A DNA stretch of 64,000 bases from Hypomyces perniciosus (GCA_008477525.1 SPDT01000005.1:1736001-1800000); one strand, 5' to 3'; positions 1 through 12,268 are shown, counted from the first letter of the stretch. Translations and numbers: made by a program. The notes: generated from the sequence alone by a model not told the origin.

Positions 1-3000
1 GTGATTATTGTGTTTGGTTGGTCCACCCAGATAACGCCGCCGCATTACCTTGATGATCTTGGTTCTTGGTTTCGGCTCTCAGTGTACCCCGGGCTCCGCC
101 AACCCAACGCTGTGCCGCACGTCAGGCAATCAGTCCAACGTGGATCGTGATGATGCTTCGGCCACGGCATTCCACGCCACGCCACGCCCTGTTGTGGGCT
201 TGGTGTTGCCGCGGCCCGTCTCGGCCGGTTCTCCTCGACGACGATAGAATCAAGACACAATATCAACCTGCACAGAGCCCCGATGTTAGTGCCCACAATA
301 CCTTGTGCGTGTGATAAGGTGAGGATGCAGAGAGACAAGGGAGGGACGAAGCCACTACGGCCCTACTCCGGCCGTTCTGTTGCCCGCGACCAACTGTCTC
401 GCACCAGCGTCGATCCAGACCACGGGAGCATTAGTACACTGATTGATGTAACAGTACTCCGTATGTGCTCCAAACAAACAGGTCTGCCCAAGTATCATAC
501 TATCAGTAAAACCTATTGTATACTTCGTACTACTTGCCATATATCATCATAATTCCGTACTCACTTCGGTAGATGGGTGATTAGTGCCGGAAGCTGGGAT
601 GTGCAACCACCTTACTCGTGCTTACACGAGCATGATGCATAAGGACAGGAGGGGCTCGTTCTACCTAGCCATTTCATCATCCTCGAAATGCTGGTTCAGT
701 CAGACAGATATTGTCAAGGGTCATCACCATTTATTCCCCATGTTCAGTGCAGTGTTTGGTTGTCTGTTGCGAGTAGCAGTGAACGGAGTAACTACGGAGT
801 ACTGACGGAGAAAGGTTTGCTTATGTCCGGACTCCGGAGGATTGTGGTCCGTGGCGATCCATTATCTAAAATGATCGGCTTCCCCCATGTTTTTTTTAAG
901 CAATCAAGCAGGGGCTTCGCCTCGGCTGGCCTGTGTCGAATCGGAGCAGCTCCAATTTCTTCCACATATCAAATCTGTCGAATGAGGATGCAGCACGTAC
1001 CTTGCCGTGGCTGAAGTGTTGGCAGATGTGCCGTTACTCGTACGGAGTAGATCTTGGAAGTTGTTTGACCCTCCCCAAACATATCCCGAATCAGCCCTGT
1101 TTGAGAATCAGCAGCAACCACTCGAAGAACATTAGTGGGGAATGACACTAAACTTGACTCAGCTCGAAATTTACGTACGGAGGAATAAGAACTGGAATAA
1201 AAAACTACTAGCACTGACAAGGCACTACTACTCCGTGTTTCTCGACGAACTGCACGATACTACCTAGCTCGAGTACAACCATTCCAATGCATAGGTACGC
1301 TGAGATGGGGAACATACATATGTAGTAGGCAGGTAACGTTGCTATAGCTCCTCTTATAAATGGAGAATGGTCAGAGAGTGGACAAATTACTGGCCAGTCT
1401 TGGGAAGCTGGCTCGACTTGGTTCTTCCTTGATACCAGGCATAACATGACGGGAGTTGAGTTACAAGCTTAAAGAATGCCGTGGTTCTTAGTTCCCTAGA
1501 GGGTTGTACTAAGGCCGAGGCGTCAAGCCAGGTTTTATTTCGGCAATTGTAATAGACAATGTTGTTAGTAATGCTTGACCCAACATCTGATTCCATCTCT
1601 CATCCACAAAGAAGACACCTCGAGGTGCTCGTACTACTACACTACTCCGTACTCGTAGTGCTATCGCGTGACGTGGCGTCTTCCAGCCTCTCCTAGGCGT
1701 GTAGTGATGTCGAGAGAAATGAGATGGCTTTTTGATGTTTCAGAGAGCTCCATGATCTGCGAGTACGAAGTACTACTACTACTACTTCATCGTACGGAGT
1801 ACGGGACAAGCAAATCAATATCACCTGTTTCCACAATAATTACGGAATACGTCTGTCTAGTTCATTCTTATACGACAGAAATACCCATCGGCATATGGGC
1901 ACTGAAAGGAATACTAATACTATTACTACCGGACCCGTTGAGGCCAAAAGTTCGGCCGAGATACGAATACTAATACTACTATTACTATGATGTAGTAGTA
2001 CTTCGTATCCACATGAAAGCCGAAGGAATCAGTTACGAGTCTTCAGACTCCCAAGGACCACAAATCACATGTATGTACCAAGTACGGAGTACTAGTACTA
2101 CTACTACCATCCGTGCATCCGTACTGTACTCGTATGTAGGACGGAGTGCTCGGTGCTACTCCGTTAGCAAATACGATACAAGGTCGGATGCCCTGCAGCA
2201 TGCCACACAACCTGTCGGAAATATTACCCGGCGCCGCATGAAGGCCGGAGGTGAAGCCACTTGGCCACGTCCCCAGAAGGTGTGTCTCGGTCCATTCATT
2301 TGCCCGAGGCTTGCTTTCCAAGGTGTCTCACACTACTTCGTACTCCGTAGAGGTATTATGTAATAATGCAGTAAGGTCGGAGAGACCCGCTGATGCTTCT
2401 TTTATGGATGGAGTACGTCGTACAAATGACATTGGGGTTAAGCATAACCTGAAGACTGTTTTCAGCCTATTTGCATACAACTAGATAATAGTAGTACTAC
2501 TACCAATCCTCCGTAATCCATTCTTACGAGTACGTACGAGTAAACAAGAGAGAGTGAGAAAAGTCACCCCATTCGGCCGGAGATTAACTATGCCTTCAAT
2601 ACTGATTTGTCCGAGACTTGCTATGGATGGAGGGAGAGGGGCCTATGCCATATCAGGACATATATGCCGGACTATGTAAGCAAATACGAGTGCCCAAATA
2701 TTATGATAGACGATGGTGTCGACAATATGCGTGTTGGTGATGAATCTTGGGGCCCCTCTTAAAAGTGCTATTTATAGTATTCAATGTACGGAGTACAGAA
2801 TGATGACACTAGATGCAACCCTCCAATAACTACATATTACACAGGGTAGGGCTCAATCCTAAAGTTGTACGAAGTATATGTCGTAGTATTAAGGTATTTG
2901 CTTGGACGCTTGCGTTTCAAAGCCCTCGTATCATAATCCGATTTGTTTCCAGACGGGCGCAAGTTCAAGCGTGATATAAAAATTGCCTCAAGTGCACCTT

Positions 3001-3783
3001 GTCATTCACAACAGCACATGATATATGATGGTTCCTCATGGCTTGCATAACACGAGCGATGGTTGGGGACGACTGTACCTTTGACCCCTCGGGAATGAAC
3101 GTGATAGTCATTTATCAAGATGAAATGGGAATTGAAGCAACATTGCATGGCATCTAAGCCATTAGACGTACCTGGGAGCAGAGTAATCATCGCAGATGTT
3201 TCCTTATTTAAAAGAGCGATTTTCCTGGGTACGGAAAGACAAGCAGCATTACCCCGCAGATTGTCCGTGCCATATCTGAGTTGTCTTATTATCATGTTAT
3301 CACTGCTGTTGATGCTGCTAGCAGTACCTATCAACCATTCTCTTCTTCCTATTGCGACATCCAGGGGAGATTACACCGAGCAACCGGTTTCAACACTAAA
3401 CCGGAACCAATCGTACCGTATTTTATGATGATATACTTCATATGAATGGACAGCCAAGATTCTCGGCTTATCTTTTTGTTTCCTTTTTTGGTGCCGCGTC
3501 CAACACGAAAATGATGGGGATAAAGTGGCGTGGCATGTCAAGCCCACACGAAGCTCCGCGTGGCTTGAAGCAACCCCCCTCCAATCATGTCCAGCGAAAG
3601 TCTGTCATCTGTCTCTCCCATTTACCACCTCCTCCGGGTAAGAATCCATCCCTGACAATGTTATCTTCACCACAGCCCTAGCAAAAAGACTCCGACGCTT
3701 TCACCGAATACTACCGACCCTGGACAAGCGGACGCTACCTAGCTGGATTTCCCGCTCGTCCATCCCGTCTCTCACTTCTGACC
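1..3783. other. Gene-poor region with a dense 9-mer motif
   Basis: I find no credible gene here: all open frames are short, without recognisable domains or a consistent exon structure. The sequence is rich in TACTAC/TAGTAG runs and contains eight exact copies of TACGGAGTA or its complement (starting near 455, 793, 1041, 1643, 1793, 2083, 2341 and 2787). The last few hundred bases before 3784 are probably the promoter and 5' leader of the next gene, including a pyrimidine-rich stretch at about 3690-3780. Confidence 0.6.
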
Positions 3784-4892
3784 ATGGACCCATCTTCGGA
3801 GCCTCCTCGGTCAGCATCTAGCGCTGAAACGGGCCCTGCGACGGCTGACAGCGCTCGCATCGTGACAGATGTCTTTACGAAGCCTCCTCAGGCCGCTGAT
3901 GCCCCGATCGCTGCTTCACATCTGGCCCGATTCGAGTTCAGCGACCATGGAACCAAGATTTTGATGGTCGAGTGGTATCCGGGCGCCGCCACTGCCCCCA
4001 CTGCGTCCGAAAACGATGCCGACAGCAAACCTGGGTCTCAACCCATAGCATCAGCATCATCATCACATAACGCCCCAGTCAGCCCGGTCGCCGAGGCTGC
4101 TGTCTGGGAAGTCTCGTGGCCTGGAAAGTCAACGTTCCTCCCAGCCAGAGATACCGATGAAGATGGCACCCGTCGTCGGGCCTACTTCCTGCTTCCCCCC
4201 GAAGCGCCGGTTCCGGCAACTGTTACCGTTGCCCGCCCCGGCCGTCCCAGTCTCGTCCTCAGGCCCCTACCGGCCATCTTCCCGGAGCGATTCGATGCAG
4301 AATCGGGCCCCCGCGGTGTCTTGCATACCATCTGGGCCAAGAAGCGCCTGATCGAGCTGGAGCGTGAGATGGCAGCTGAGTTGAGGACAAATGCTGAGAG
4401 TGTCGGTCTCGAGATGGCCCTGGCGGAGAAGCAATGGATTGTGGACAATTTCCTCCGTGCCCCCGCTCCTGCAACGCCAGCGCCCATGACGACACGGTCA
4501 CCTCTCGCTGGGCGTCTGGGGGATAAACTCAAAGGCCTGCGTCTGGCTACATCTCCAGCAGACTTGGTCCCAAGCCCAACAGGCACGTCATTCCCAAGAA
4601 GATCAGCCGCACACGTAAGCTAACTCATTGAATAGCAAACACATTTACCGGCCTTAATAGTCAGTCGCATACATTGTCCCCACTGATCGGCGATGTTGCT
4701 GTCTCGTCATTTTCGGCGATTTCTCGAGGCAGTGTTACCGGCCCAATATCTCTAAATGCCGCTCTCCAAGGCGATATAATTCCCCAGCTGCCCGAATTGC
4801 AAGATGACGACGATCTCTTTGCTATGCCCATCAGTCCTCGAAGTCCAGACATGAAGAAGAGCCCTTTTAGTGCACTGGGGATAGGGCCCTGA
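3784..4892 (+). CDS. Conserved-looking fungal protein of unknown function, 2 exons
   Basis: Exons 3784-4614 and 4665-4892 are joined by a 50-nt phase-0 intron (donor GTAAGC, branch CTAAC, acceptor TCAG), giving 352 aa. The acceptor at 4664 is chosen because it alone keeps the downstream frame open to the stop at 4892; the nearby AG sites at 4635 and 4660 lead to early stops. The N-terminus is Ala/Ser/Thr/Pro-rich. A more ordered part follows: a segment reading RFEFSDHGTKILMVEWYP near residue 47, a WEVSWPGKSTFLPA block, and a helical segment near residues 180-220 (WAKKRLIELEREMAAEL). The C-terminus is acidic and serine-rich with SP sites. I do not recognise a family, see no signal peptide or membrane segment, and propose no function. 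It is convergent with the Vps37 gene. Confidence 0.82.
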
Positions 4893-5443
4893 CGGGGAAG
4901 CTCTCCTCACATCTTAGAAGCAGTTCTAGCATGGCATGGCCTGTCGTCCCATTTATAGCATGATACCCATGAACGCATCATTTGTTGAGACTTGTGGAGT
5001 CTCTGCGGCCAATCATTGCAAGATTGCCCGTCTGTTTTTTTTTAGAGCGCATGCATTATCTCCCGGCTGTTGTATAAAACACATAGAGTCTGATAACAAG
5101 ATCTGACTTGACTTGCCTTGCAGAAGACATGTGGTCGATCAATGAGAGCGCCAAGTGTAACAATAAAGGTCCTTGAAAAAAGAGGACGATATGCTTATGA
5201 AAGGAAACTCAAAAGAAGAAGAAAAAACCCTCCACGTAGTGTAGTGTATGTAAGTACAGAGAGGTATTATAGTACAACAAGCATTGATCAGACCCCCTGA
5301 GATCCTCTTCACCGACAGTAGTATTTTGGATATCAAACTTCCCCCATCGGTGGCCAGTTGATCTATATCTAGATTGCAGCCGTGGGATATTATCATTTCT
5401 CATTATATAGTCAGTCTGTTTATACACCTTCCAAGCAAGAAAG
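4893..5443. other. Convergent intergenic region
   Basis: This is about 550 nt between two gene 3' ends. It holds A/T-rich runs that are presumably the 3' UTRs and polyadenylation regions of both neighbours. I see no further gene. Confidence 0.6.
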
Positions 5444-6431
5444 CTACCTCCAGCCCCCAACACGTCCCTCATCCCATCTCTCCTTACGCTCCTGGCGCAA
5501 ATAATACTGCACCTTGGCCTCCCTATACTTGCGAATCCACTCCGCCGCCTCCCGCTCAGACGTCGGTGCCCCGCCATCAACGTCATCCCTATCAAAGAAA
5601 CTCTCTTCCATAGCTTGGCACATGAGGGCCTGCTCCTGCACGCTCTGGCTGAGCAGTTGGTACAGCGCTGCGGGGGAGAAGCGCGCGAGCGCGAGGTCCA
5701 TGTCGGACTGCTTCTGGCGCCACTGGCGCTCGAGCGCGTGCATGGACAGAAGCTGGGCTTGGGTGGTGGAGCGCTGGTGGGCGAGACGCGATTCGAGGTC
5801 AGCGAGTTGGGTGGCTAGGTCGATGTTTTCAGAGAGTGTGGATTGGAGTTCCTGGTGGGAGGTGAGGAGGGAGGGGTGGATGGAGGCGGGGGAGTTGGTG
5901 AGAGCGCCGAGGAGAGCTGGGCTGGCGAGGATGTCGGCGAGGTCTTGCTTTCTGTGATTCTTGTCGTCAGCATGGAGTGTCTCTTCTCCTATCATGTTCG
6001 ATGGAAAGGAAAGAGGGAGAGGGAGAGGGAGAGGGAGAGGGAGAGGGAGAGGGAGAGGGAGAGGGAGAGGGAGAGGGAGAGGGAGAGGGAGAGGGAGAGG
6101 GAGAGGGAGAGGGAGAGGGAGAGGGAGAGACTCACGATTTATCTTGTAGCACGTGTGGCAACCACTGGTCTCCTGGGTCGGGCATAGGCGCAGCCCTCGC
6201 CGTCGCCGTCGCCGGTGGAGGTAAAGGCGGCGTCGGTCCCGTGCGAGCTGCTCCTCCGACTCCCGGACTACGGACCTGTCCGCGGTACTGCCCGGCCTCC
6301 ACAGACGGAGGAGCCGGGGGCGGCACGGGTCCAGATGCAGGCGTGCCTATACGGGAAGTTTCCTGGCTGCTGGGTTTTGGAGGTAATATTGGAGGCGTTG
6401 AGGCGTGTGCCTCGGGCGTGAAACTCGCCAT
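5444..6431 (-). CDS. vps37: Vps37, ESCRT-I subunit (Mod(r) domain)
   Basis: Exons 6136-6431 and 5444-5951 are split by a 184-nt intron, giving about 267 aa. The first exon codes a Pro-rich N-terminus ending in WLPHVLQDKS; the second starts KQDLADILASP and carries the helical Mod(r) region (residues about 105-265), with coiled-coil heptads around SENIDLATQLADLESRLAHQ and a charged C-terminal helix. In the family, Vps37 joins Vps23, Vps28 and Mvb12 in ESCRT-I, which sorts ubiquitinated cargo at endosomes. The donor GTGAGT at 6135 and the acceptor CACAG at 5952 (branch GCTGACG) restore one frame. A closer AG near 5989 gives the wrong phase. The start is the ATG at 6431; an ATG at 6470 would add 13 residues. 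The intron carries a perfect hexanucleotide repeat. Confidence 0.88.
6013..6126. repeat. (GAGGGA)19 hexanucleotide repeat inside the vps37 intron
   Basis: Nineteen perfect GAGGGA units run from 6013 to 6126. On the coding (minus) strand this is a TCCCTC pyrimidine tract just downstream of the donor of the vps37 intron and upstream of the branch point. It makes the intron unusually long for this window (184 nt against about 60). Open frames across it reading Gly-Glu or Arg-Glu repeats are artefacts of the repeat. Confidence 0.98.
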
Positions 6432-6972
6432 GATGTGTGTTGACGAAGGAAGAAAGGCTACGAAGTACAAAGGCGCGAAGGAGAGCTTCGGAGAGCGCTG
6501 TCGTCAGTTGTGGGGCGGCTGAGTGGGGGGATCACATCCGATGCGACGAGTACGTACCCCCGAATATATGAACTAGAGAGCTCCCATGTAGTTGCATAAT
6601 CAGGCTCGTTCGTGAGGGAAATCATGAATTGATCATCGCAGCTTCTCACCATACGCTATGCTGTCTAATCTGGCTTGTGGGAGCTGCCTGACGACTCAAT
6701 ATTACTACTAAGTATAATACCATGAAGTACATAGTTGATTATATACGTATGATGTCTATTTTACCAACCACCATAGACAGAGCAAACAGAAGAACCTGAC
6801 GTGCTTTAACTGAGCGTGCTCTAGTTGCCTGTGTGCGTGTACGAGTGTATACGCCGATGCTTGCTGTTTCCTCTCTCCAATTCTCAATACCATACAAACA
6901 CCTAGATCCATAGCCTATTAACCCCAACTTGACCGAAAATCATACATGCTACAGAGTAGTAGGGCGGTGTTC
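6432..6972. other. Intergenic region between the nup84 3' end and vps37 5' end
   Basis: About 540 nt holding the presumed vps37 promoter and the nup84 3' UTR. I see no gene and no distinct regulatory site. Confidence 0.5.
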
Positions 6973-9921
6973 CTATGTAGGTCCACACACGCTCGCATCA
7001 CCCCCCGCTGACTTCACAGACCAGAGGTCCCGCGACCATCCCATCTCCCGCAGTTTCTTGCTACTGGAACCAGTTGATCTCTTGTCCCCGGTTGAGACAG
7101 CCAGAGCCTTGCTGCATGCTGCGAAAGCTTCGACGAGCTCCGTCATACGTCCAGCCTTGACAAAGACATCTGTCAGATCCGAGTTGCGTTCCGCGACCTT
7201 TGCTGCCAACTCCATGCACTCCAGCAGGTTATCCCGTGATAGGCCTGTTCCGGCGAAATGCAATGCGCTGATATAGGCGAGAGTCGTCTCTGGCAAGTAT
7301 GCCAGTCGCAATTCTTGCAGTTCTTTATCGCCCCCTGCTTATAGTGTCATTAGCGGCTATCCGCCAACACCCAACGTAGGTATATATAAGTGTGTCAAAC
7401 ATACCTCCAATTCCCGGGATCAACCATCCCTTTAATAGAGGCGGCATGAGCTCCTTTGTTTTCTTAATCGAAGGAGCCACCCCGCTCCAAAACTCGCGGT
7501 CTCCGTGAGATGGTAGCCTATGCCAGTTAGCCAGTGTATCTTGTCTTGCAGAACACGATCTACATACTCCGTGGAGAGCACCATCATTGAAGCGATCGTC
7601 TCCAAGTTGTCCAGAGCCTTGACGAGAGATTCGAGCCCACGGAAGTTGTGCGCATCCGCTAACACCTGTCCAGGGCTTACATCCCGGACCCCGCTTCGTT
7701 CAAGCAACTGAGCCCAGAATTCGATGTCGTCGTACCACACTTCCTCCGCCTCATCTTGCCCCATCGCGCCTTGTAATATCTTATCAAACGGTACTCTGTT
7801 CATGAGCCGGCGTGCTGCATTAAGATGCGTATGCCCTGTTACAAAACATCAGTAATTGATCCTACAGACGTCATATGACCAAGCCTTTGGCGACTTACTG
7901 AGGAAGAACTTGTAAACTTTGGTACCCATCAAGAGTACATTTGCCCACATTCCTTCCACCATGAGGAGCCACTCTAACGACCGGATAGCATGCTCATGAT
8001 CGATCTCAACAGCACCATCCTCATCCCCGAAAAAGTCTGCCCTGATGCTTCTTCCCAGTCGTACTGTTGGAGGTCCATCCTTGATGATGCTGAACACAGC
8101 CTGTGCAGCTTTCTTGTCGCCAAGTCTCTCATAGAAAAGCCAGGCCTGCTGGTCCACAAACTTTAAAACATCTATCCCGGCTTTCTTGACTAGCTTCAGC
8201 TGTAATAGGCGCTGCTCGGGGTCTTCTTCATGAATCAAATTCCAACCAAGAACCTCGTATTGCCTTGGTGTTTCCAGTATTGAGCAGTATAGTGGTATCA
8301 GTTCCTGAAGGCCGGCGCGGCGCAAGTAATCGGTATATCCTGCCAGGATGCTGCCCTGAGAGAAGGACCAGCGAGCATTTGTTTGGTGATTCGTAGTTCT
8401 TCCATCACTAGAATCAAGCTTCTCCATCAAGACGGTGAGTAAATAGACGTGGGATATTATTCGAAGTCCATCGTGCTGACTCAGATTAAAGTATTTGTTC
8501 TTCACGATGGCAGGGTCAACAAACCCAGAACGTGGGAGGAGTGCAGATTGGTTCGTTTCATTCGCATGTTCCGTCATCACAAGCCCTTGTTCGTACAGAT
8601 GCCGTTCGATATCCTTGGCGATGAAGGCAGCCTGCAGCGCTTTGCTCGGCTCCGTTGCCTCATCTTGAATTTTGTCCAGTGATTCCAGCGAGCGAATAAG
8701 TCTTCTCTCGACACCGTCCTGGTCACCAAGGAACTGGACGGCATCGAATGAAGAGAATGACTGCGTTAAGGTGGAGGCGGTATTTGACGGACATCGACCC
8801 AATACGAATGCATCGAACTGGGTCCGCAGAAGGGCATTATAGTTAGCGAAGAGGAAGTCGTCCCATCGTTTAGCGACCTTCTCGACACTACTGATATCTC
8901 CGGACAGCACACCGTATACAGCACGCTCATATATATCGGAGCCGCCCTGCCGAGCCAGAGAAAAGCACATGCGCCTCCAGAGAGCAAGTGACGCAGGACT
9001 TAGATCCTCAGCAGCACCTTTGTCATCCACCGGGAGAAGTGAGGCAGACATGGAAATAGCCCGCCACATTTCGGTACGCTCATTACACCAGTCGCGCAAG
9101 ACCTCCAGGCTGCTGCCTCGGCGGAGGTGCTCGAAGCAGCCCAGCCAAATGGCCCGCTCAAAGTACTCGTCTGTGGGTTCAAGCTTCCTGCCTTGTCGAG
9201 TACCAGCATCGGGATCCAATTGAGTGATGAGTGGCGCACCATCCGTGTTCAGGTGCGAGTGCATGATGCTTGGCTGCTGGCGATCCAGCAGGTGGGGCCA
9301 TGCAGTCATGCTCTTCCTAAGCTTAATGGTCGAACGGGTGTGAAGCCAGCCATGGGCGATAATATCGCCTCTGTCGGCTTGGTGTAGGAGGTCTCGCGCC
9401 AACTCATCGATATCCGGACCCGATGCCGCATTGTTCTGGAGCCATTGAAGAACAGCGTGGCGCTCCTGGGCCACTGTGTCTGTCTGGAGAAACTCGTACA
9501 ACAAATCGGACTGCGCTGGGTCGGCGGTCGTGATGGGTCGATCATCGACAGAACTCGATCCCGGGGCCGCATATCTTAATGGGAGGAGTCGTCGAATTAG
9601 GTCCCATGTTTGAACTTCTTTCTCGATGCGTTTTATCTCCTCGGTGTCTGCGGAAGAAGCGTCCCCATGGACAAACTCGGCGTCATCCACGTCCATATCA
9701 ACATCGTCGGGGCTATTGCGATGCCGCTTTGGCCGTGCCAGCTGTAGTCGTCTTGTCGCATTTTCGTAGTACTTCCGCGGTAGATCAAGTATTCGGGCTC
9801 TTTTGTCGGCTGGACTGAGAAAGGGCGAAAGACAGTTGTCGAGGGCGTTGGCAAATTCTTCCACCTCGGGCCCAGCCACGATGTCGATCAAGACCTCGTC
9901 CCGCTCGACGCTGGTCTCCAT
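6973..9921 (-). CDS. nup84: Nup84/Nup107-family nucleoporin, 4 exons
   Basis: Exons 7899-9921, 7568-7835, 7405-7517 and 6973-7334 give 921 aa. The protein is a long alpha-helical scaffold without transmembrane segments, matching Nup84/Nup107, the Y-complex nucleoporin that builds the nuclear-pore coat. Recognised stretches include the N-terminal ANALDNCLSPFLSPADKRAR, LQAAFIAKDIERHLYEQ in the middle and ARRLMNRVPFDKIL near residue 690. All introns are short: 63 nt (7836-7898), 50 nt (7518-7567) and 70 nt (7335-7404). The 50-nt intron resolves what looks like a frameshift: GTATGT, branch GCTAAC and acceptor CATAG join STE to LPSHGDREFW in frame. The start is the ATG at 9921, since the frame further upstream has only a TTG. 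The C-terminal exon ends with a charged helical region. Confidence 0.9.
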
Positions 9922-10617
9922 ATCGCGCAAAAAAAGAGAAGCTTCGGGGTCTTTTATGAATTCGAAAGATTTTGGAGTCGTGGTGATCTGGATATCATAT
10001 CAAGCTTGCTGCGCACAAGGGTTGATGAGGCGAGCCGAACAGGCCTGGCTGCCGTCCAGGTACTAAATTTCGAGACTTTCAGGCTGTCCGCATTCCCCAG
10101 AGTAATTCGCAATGGGTTATCCGATGGGTGTGTTTCCTACGACGGCGGGCGTAGTGTTGGTGTTTGCCCAAGAGCCGTGATTCTGACTGTGTTCGCGGGT
10201 TCACCAGTGTTTTGGTGCTTCAACGGCGCGGTTGAGGTCCTTCACGAGCAGCTAGACGCTAGCGCCAAGTTCTAGGCGCGCAGACCCACACTTAACTGTA
10301 GAAGAATTCGATACTGCAATATGCAACAAACCGAGTGGCTCCAACATTGATTTATTCCCAAGTTTTTCTCAGCAAAGCTTTTCTCTTTTTCTTTTCTTCT
10401 TCAATAATGTCATCGGCATTCATATTAGAGTCTCGGAACAAGACCCTTCGATGCTTGTTCAGGTCCCTTGAGGATCTCATGCGTGCTCAATGATCGCCTA
10501 GAAAAAGCTGCGCTCCTCACAAAGTTGCCTTGATTTTCTCTGTACTGGTTGACATACCATACGATGAGCGCACATTTTACCCACCATTCACATATCTGTC
10601 TAGATAATGAGCTGTCC
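9922..10617. other. Intergenic region, nup84 promoter side
   Basis: About 700 nt between the cmc4 stop and the nup84 start, two genes in tandem on the minus strand. T-rich runs near 10360-10400 are the only visible structure. I find no further gene. Confidence 0.5.
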
Positions 10618-11033
10618 CTACTTCCCATCTTTCTGCTGCTGAATTTTCAAGCGCAGCAGCTTGGGCGTCGGGCAGCTTGGAGACGTCGCTTCGTCGCCAT
10701 AGCGTTGGTAAAAAGCCTCGCAACATTCGTAGAGTGCCCTGATGGCATTTTGGCATCTGGCCTCATTGTAGCTGTTTCTAGTGAGACAGTCTGTGGCTTG
10801 GTCAACACTGAGTATCTTGTTGGATTGATCTCATTTTGCGGCTTACCCTGAATCGCGCACTGATTTGGGGGGATGTCTTGTCAGTTATTTCTTTCAGCTG
10901 CCAATGCTCGTGACAACTCACTGCTCGTGGGTGGCAGGGCGGACGAGCATTTACATCGTCCCGAGGAGAAGGCTGCAGTAATTGGTCAATCAGTCATACT
11001 GAACAACAAATAACCCATCAGGGAACAGACCAT
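10618..11033 (-). CDS. cmc4: Cmc4-like twin CX9C mitochondrial protein, 4 small exons
   Basis: No single open frame shows this gene. Three exons are well supported: 10922-10972 (ends PPCHPRA), 10847-10859 (13 nt, CAIQ plus one base) and 10618-10790 (DCLTRNSYNEARC, then ALYECCEAF and KLLRLK). They are joined by a 62-nt intron (GTGAGT...ATCAG) and a 56-nt intron (GTAAGC...CACAG, branch TTGAC) with matching phases. The spliced product has the Cmc4/p8-MTCP1 layout: CHPRAC, CX9C and paired cysteines of the CHCH fold, imported into the mitochondrial intermembrane space by the Mia40 route. The exon 10922-10972 has no in-frame ATG. The only phase-consistent start I see is ATG at 11031-11033 followed directly by a GT (58-nt intron, weak donor GTCTGT), giving 79 aa. 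The core is firm; the start is inferred. Confidence 0.82.
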
Positions 11034-11615
11034 TGTAGAATAATATTTCAGTAACCAAAAACCAATGACTGTCTGTCTCCTAGTGGGTTTAAATCTAAGA
11101 AGACAACGCGTCCAGCAATACTTCTGTATCGCGATGATGATCTAAGTTGTACTCCGTAATGATGATATTTACAGGGTAACATCTCACGCCTCCAGATGGT
11201 TTTTTTTCTTTTTTTTTTTTTTGCTGGCTGGGTTCCATGTTGTTGATGTCATGTCAGGCATAACCTGAACTCCGGGCTGCTGCAGGGACTAGAATTCACT
11301 GGGAGCTGCAGCTCCAGCGGCCCACAGGGGGCGCAGAGAGCGCTGATACCTGCGCTCTGACTGGTGAGTGAAGGCTCCATGGAGCCTGCTGGAAACTCAA
11401 CCAACCAATCAGAAGCCATGCTCCCCACCTAGCCATTCGGCCGCCTTCGTCCCGCCTCTTTTTGTCTGTCGCCTTTCGCATCGCCGAACCAAACATCCCA
11501 TCCATCTCGTTCACGCGCTCCCAACAAACAACGCCCCCTACCCCTACAACCCGCGACCGATCGCCCGAAACCTCTCTCCCTTTCGCAACAACCCCAGCGG
11601 TTCATTAAGCCCGCC
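11034..11615. other. Divergent promoter region between cmc4 and the SUMO gene
   Basis: About 580 nt separate the two divergent starts. It contains one TACTCCGTA motif copy (11150-11158), a T-rich tract (about 11200-11222), and a C/T-rich leader just before the SUMO start (11440-11610), typical of a highly expressed fungal gene. No other gene is visible. Confidence 0.55.
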
Positions 11616-11973
11616 ATGTCTACAGAGAATGATGCCGGTCAAGACGCTCCCGCCAACGTCGAGCACTTGAACATCAAAGTCACCGACAACAATAACGAGG
11701 TCTTCTTCAAGATCAAGCGGAGCACAAAACTCGAGAAGTTGATGAACGCCTTCTGCGATCGACAAGGCAAATCTCTAACCTCCGTGCGCTTCTTGTTCGA
11801 CGGCACGCGAGTTCAACCGACGGACACTCCGGATGCAGTACGTCAAACCAGTACCCAATTCACTCAGGCATCTTCTTTACTAACGCTCACGTTCTTCTCA
11901 GCTTGAAATGGCCGACGGCGATACCCTCGAGGTGCACCAGGAACAAGTGGGAGGAGGTAGCCTGGCAGGGTAA
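11616..11973 (+). CDS. smt3: SUMO (Smt3 family ubiquitin-like modifier)
   Basis: Exons 11616-11837 and 11902-11973 with a 64-nt phase-0 intron (GTACGT...CTCAG) give 97 aa. The fold is that of SUMO: a flexible acidic N-terminus, then HLNIKVTDNNNEVFFKIKRS, the helix KLEKLMNAFCDRQGKS, VRFLFDGTRV and, in exon 2, LEMADGDTLEVHQEQ followed by a glycine run. The precursor ends QVGGGSLAG, so a SUMO protease (Ulp1 type) should trim it behind a di-glycine; three glycines in a row leave the exact cut ambiguous by one residue. SUMO is conjugated to lysines of nuclear proteins through E1 Aos1-Uba2 and E2 Ubc9. Length and intron position look normal for a fungal SUMO gene. Confidence 0.96.
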
Positions 11974-12268
11974 CCAGGAAGATGGGAGGTCACGGAGAGG
12001 GCGTTTGAGGAGCTCATTTAGGGTCGTGTTTCGCCCGAGATTATCATCATGACTTGTGTACATCACCGTTATACTACGAAGACATTCGCGGCCAAGCTCT
12101 CTTAATGTCTAGCCATCCTACTGTTGCGGTGTCCTGGCAGAGAGGATGAGAAAGCACAATACAGCTATAGCCGTGAACCGATTAATAATACCATTCTGCA
12201 AATCCTATCAGTTACCAAGGTGCAACGCCGCCAAACGAACCCAAATTGCTATACTCTTTTACACAATG

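Noticed and set aside
5843..6522. Plus-strand frames reading long Arg-Glu, Gly-Arg or Gly-Glu repeats
   Set aside because: They are translations of the GAGGGA repeat in the vps37 intron and are antisense to a recognised gene.
7500..7600. Apparent frameshift in nup84
   Set aside because: A 50-nt intron with GTATGT, GCTAAC and CATAG restores the frame exactly, so no lesion is needed.
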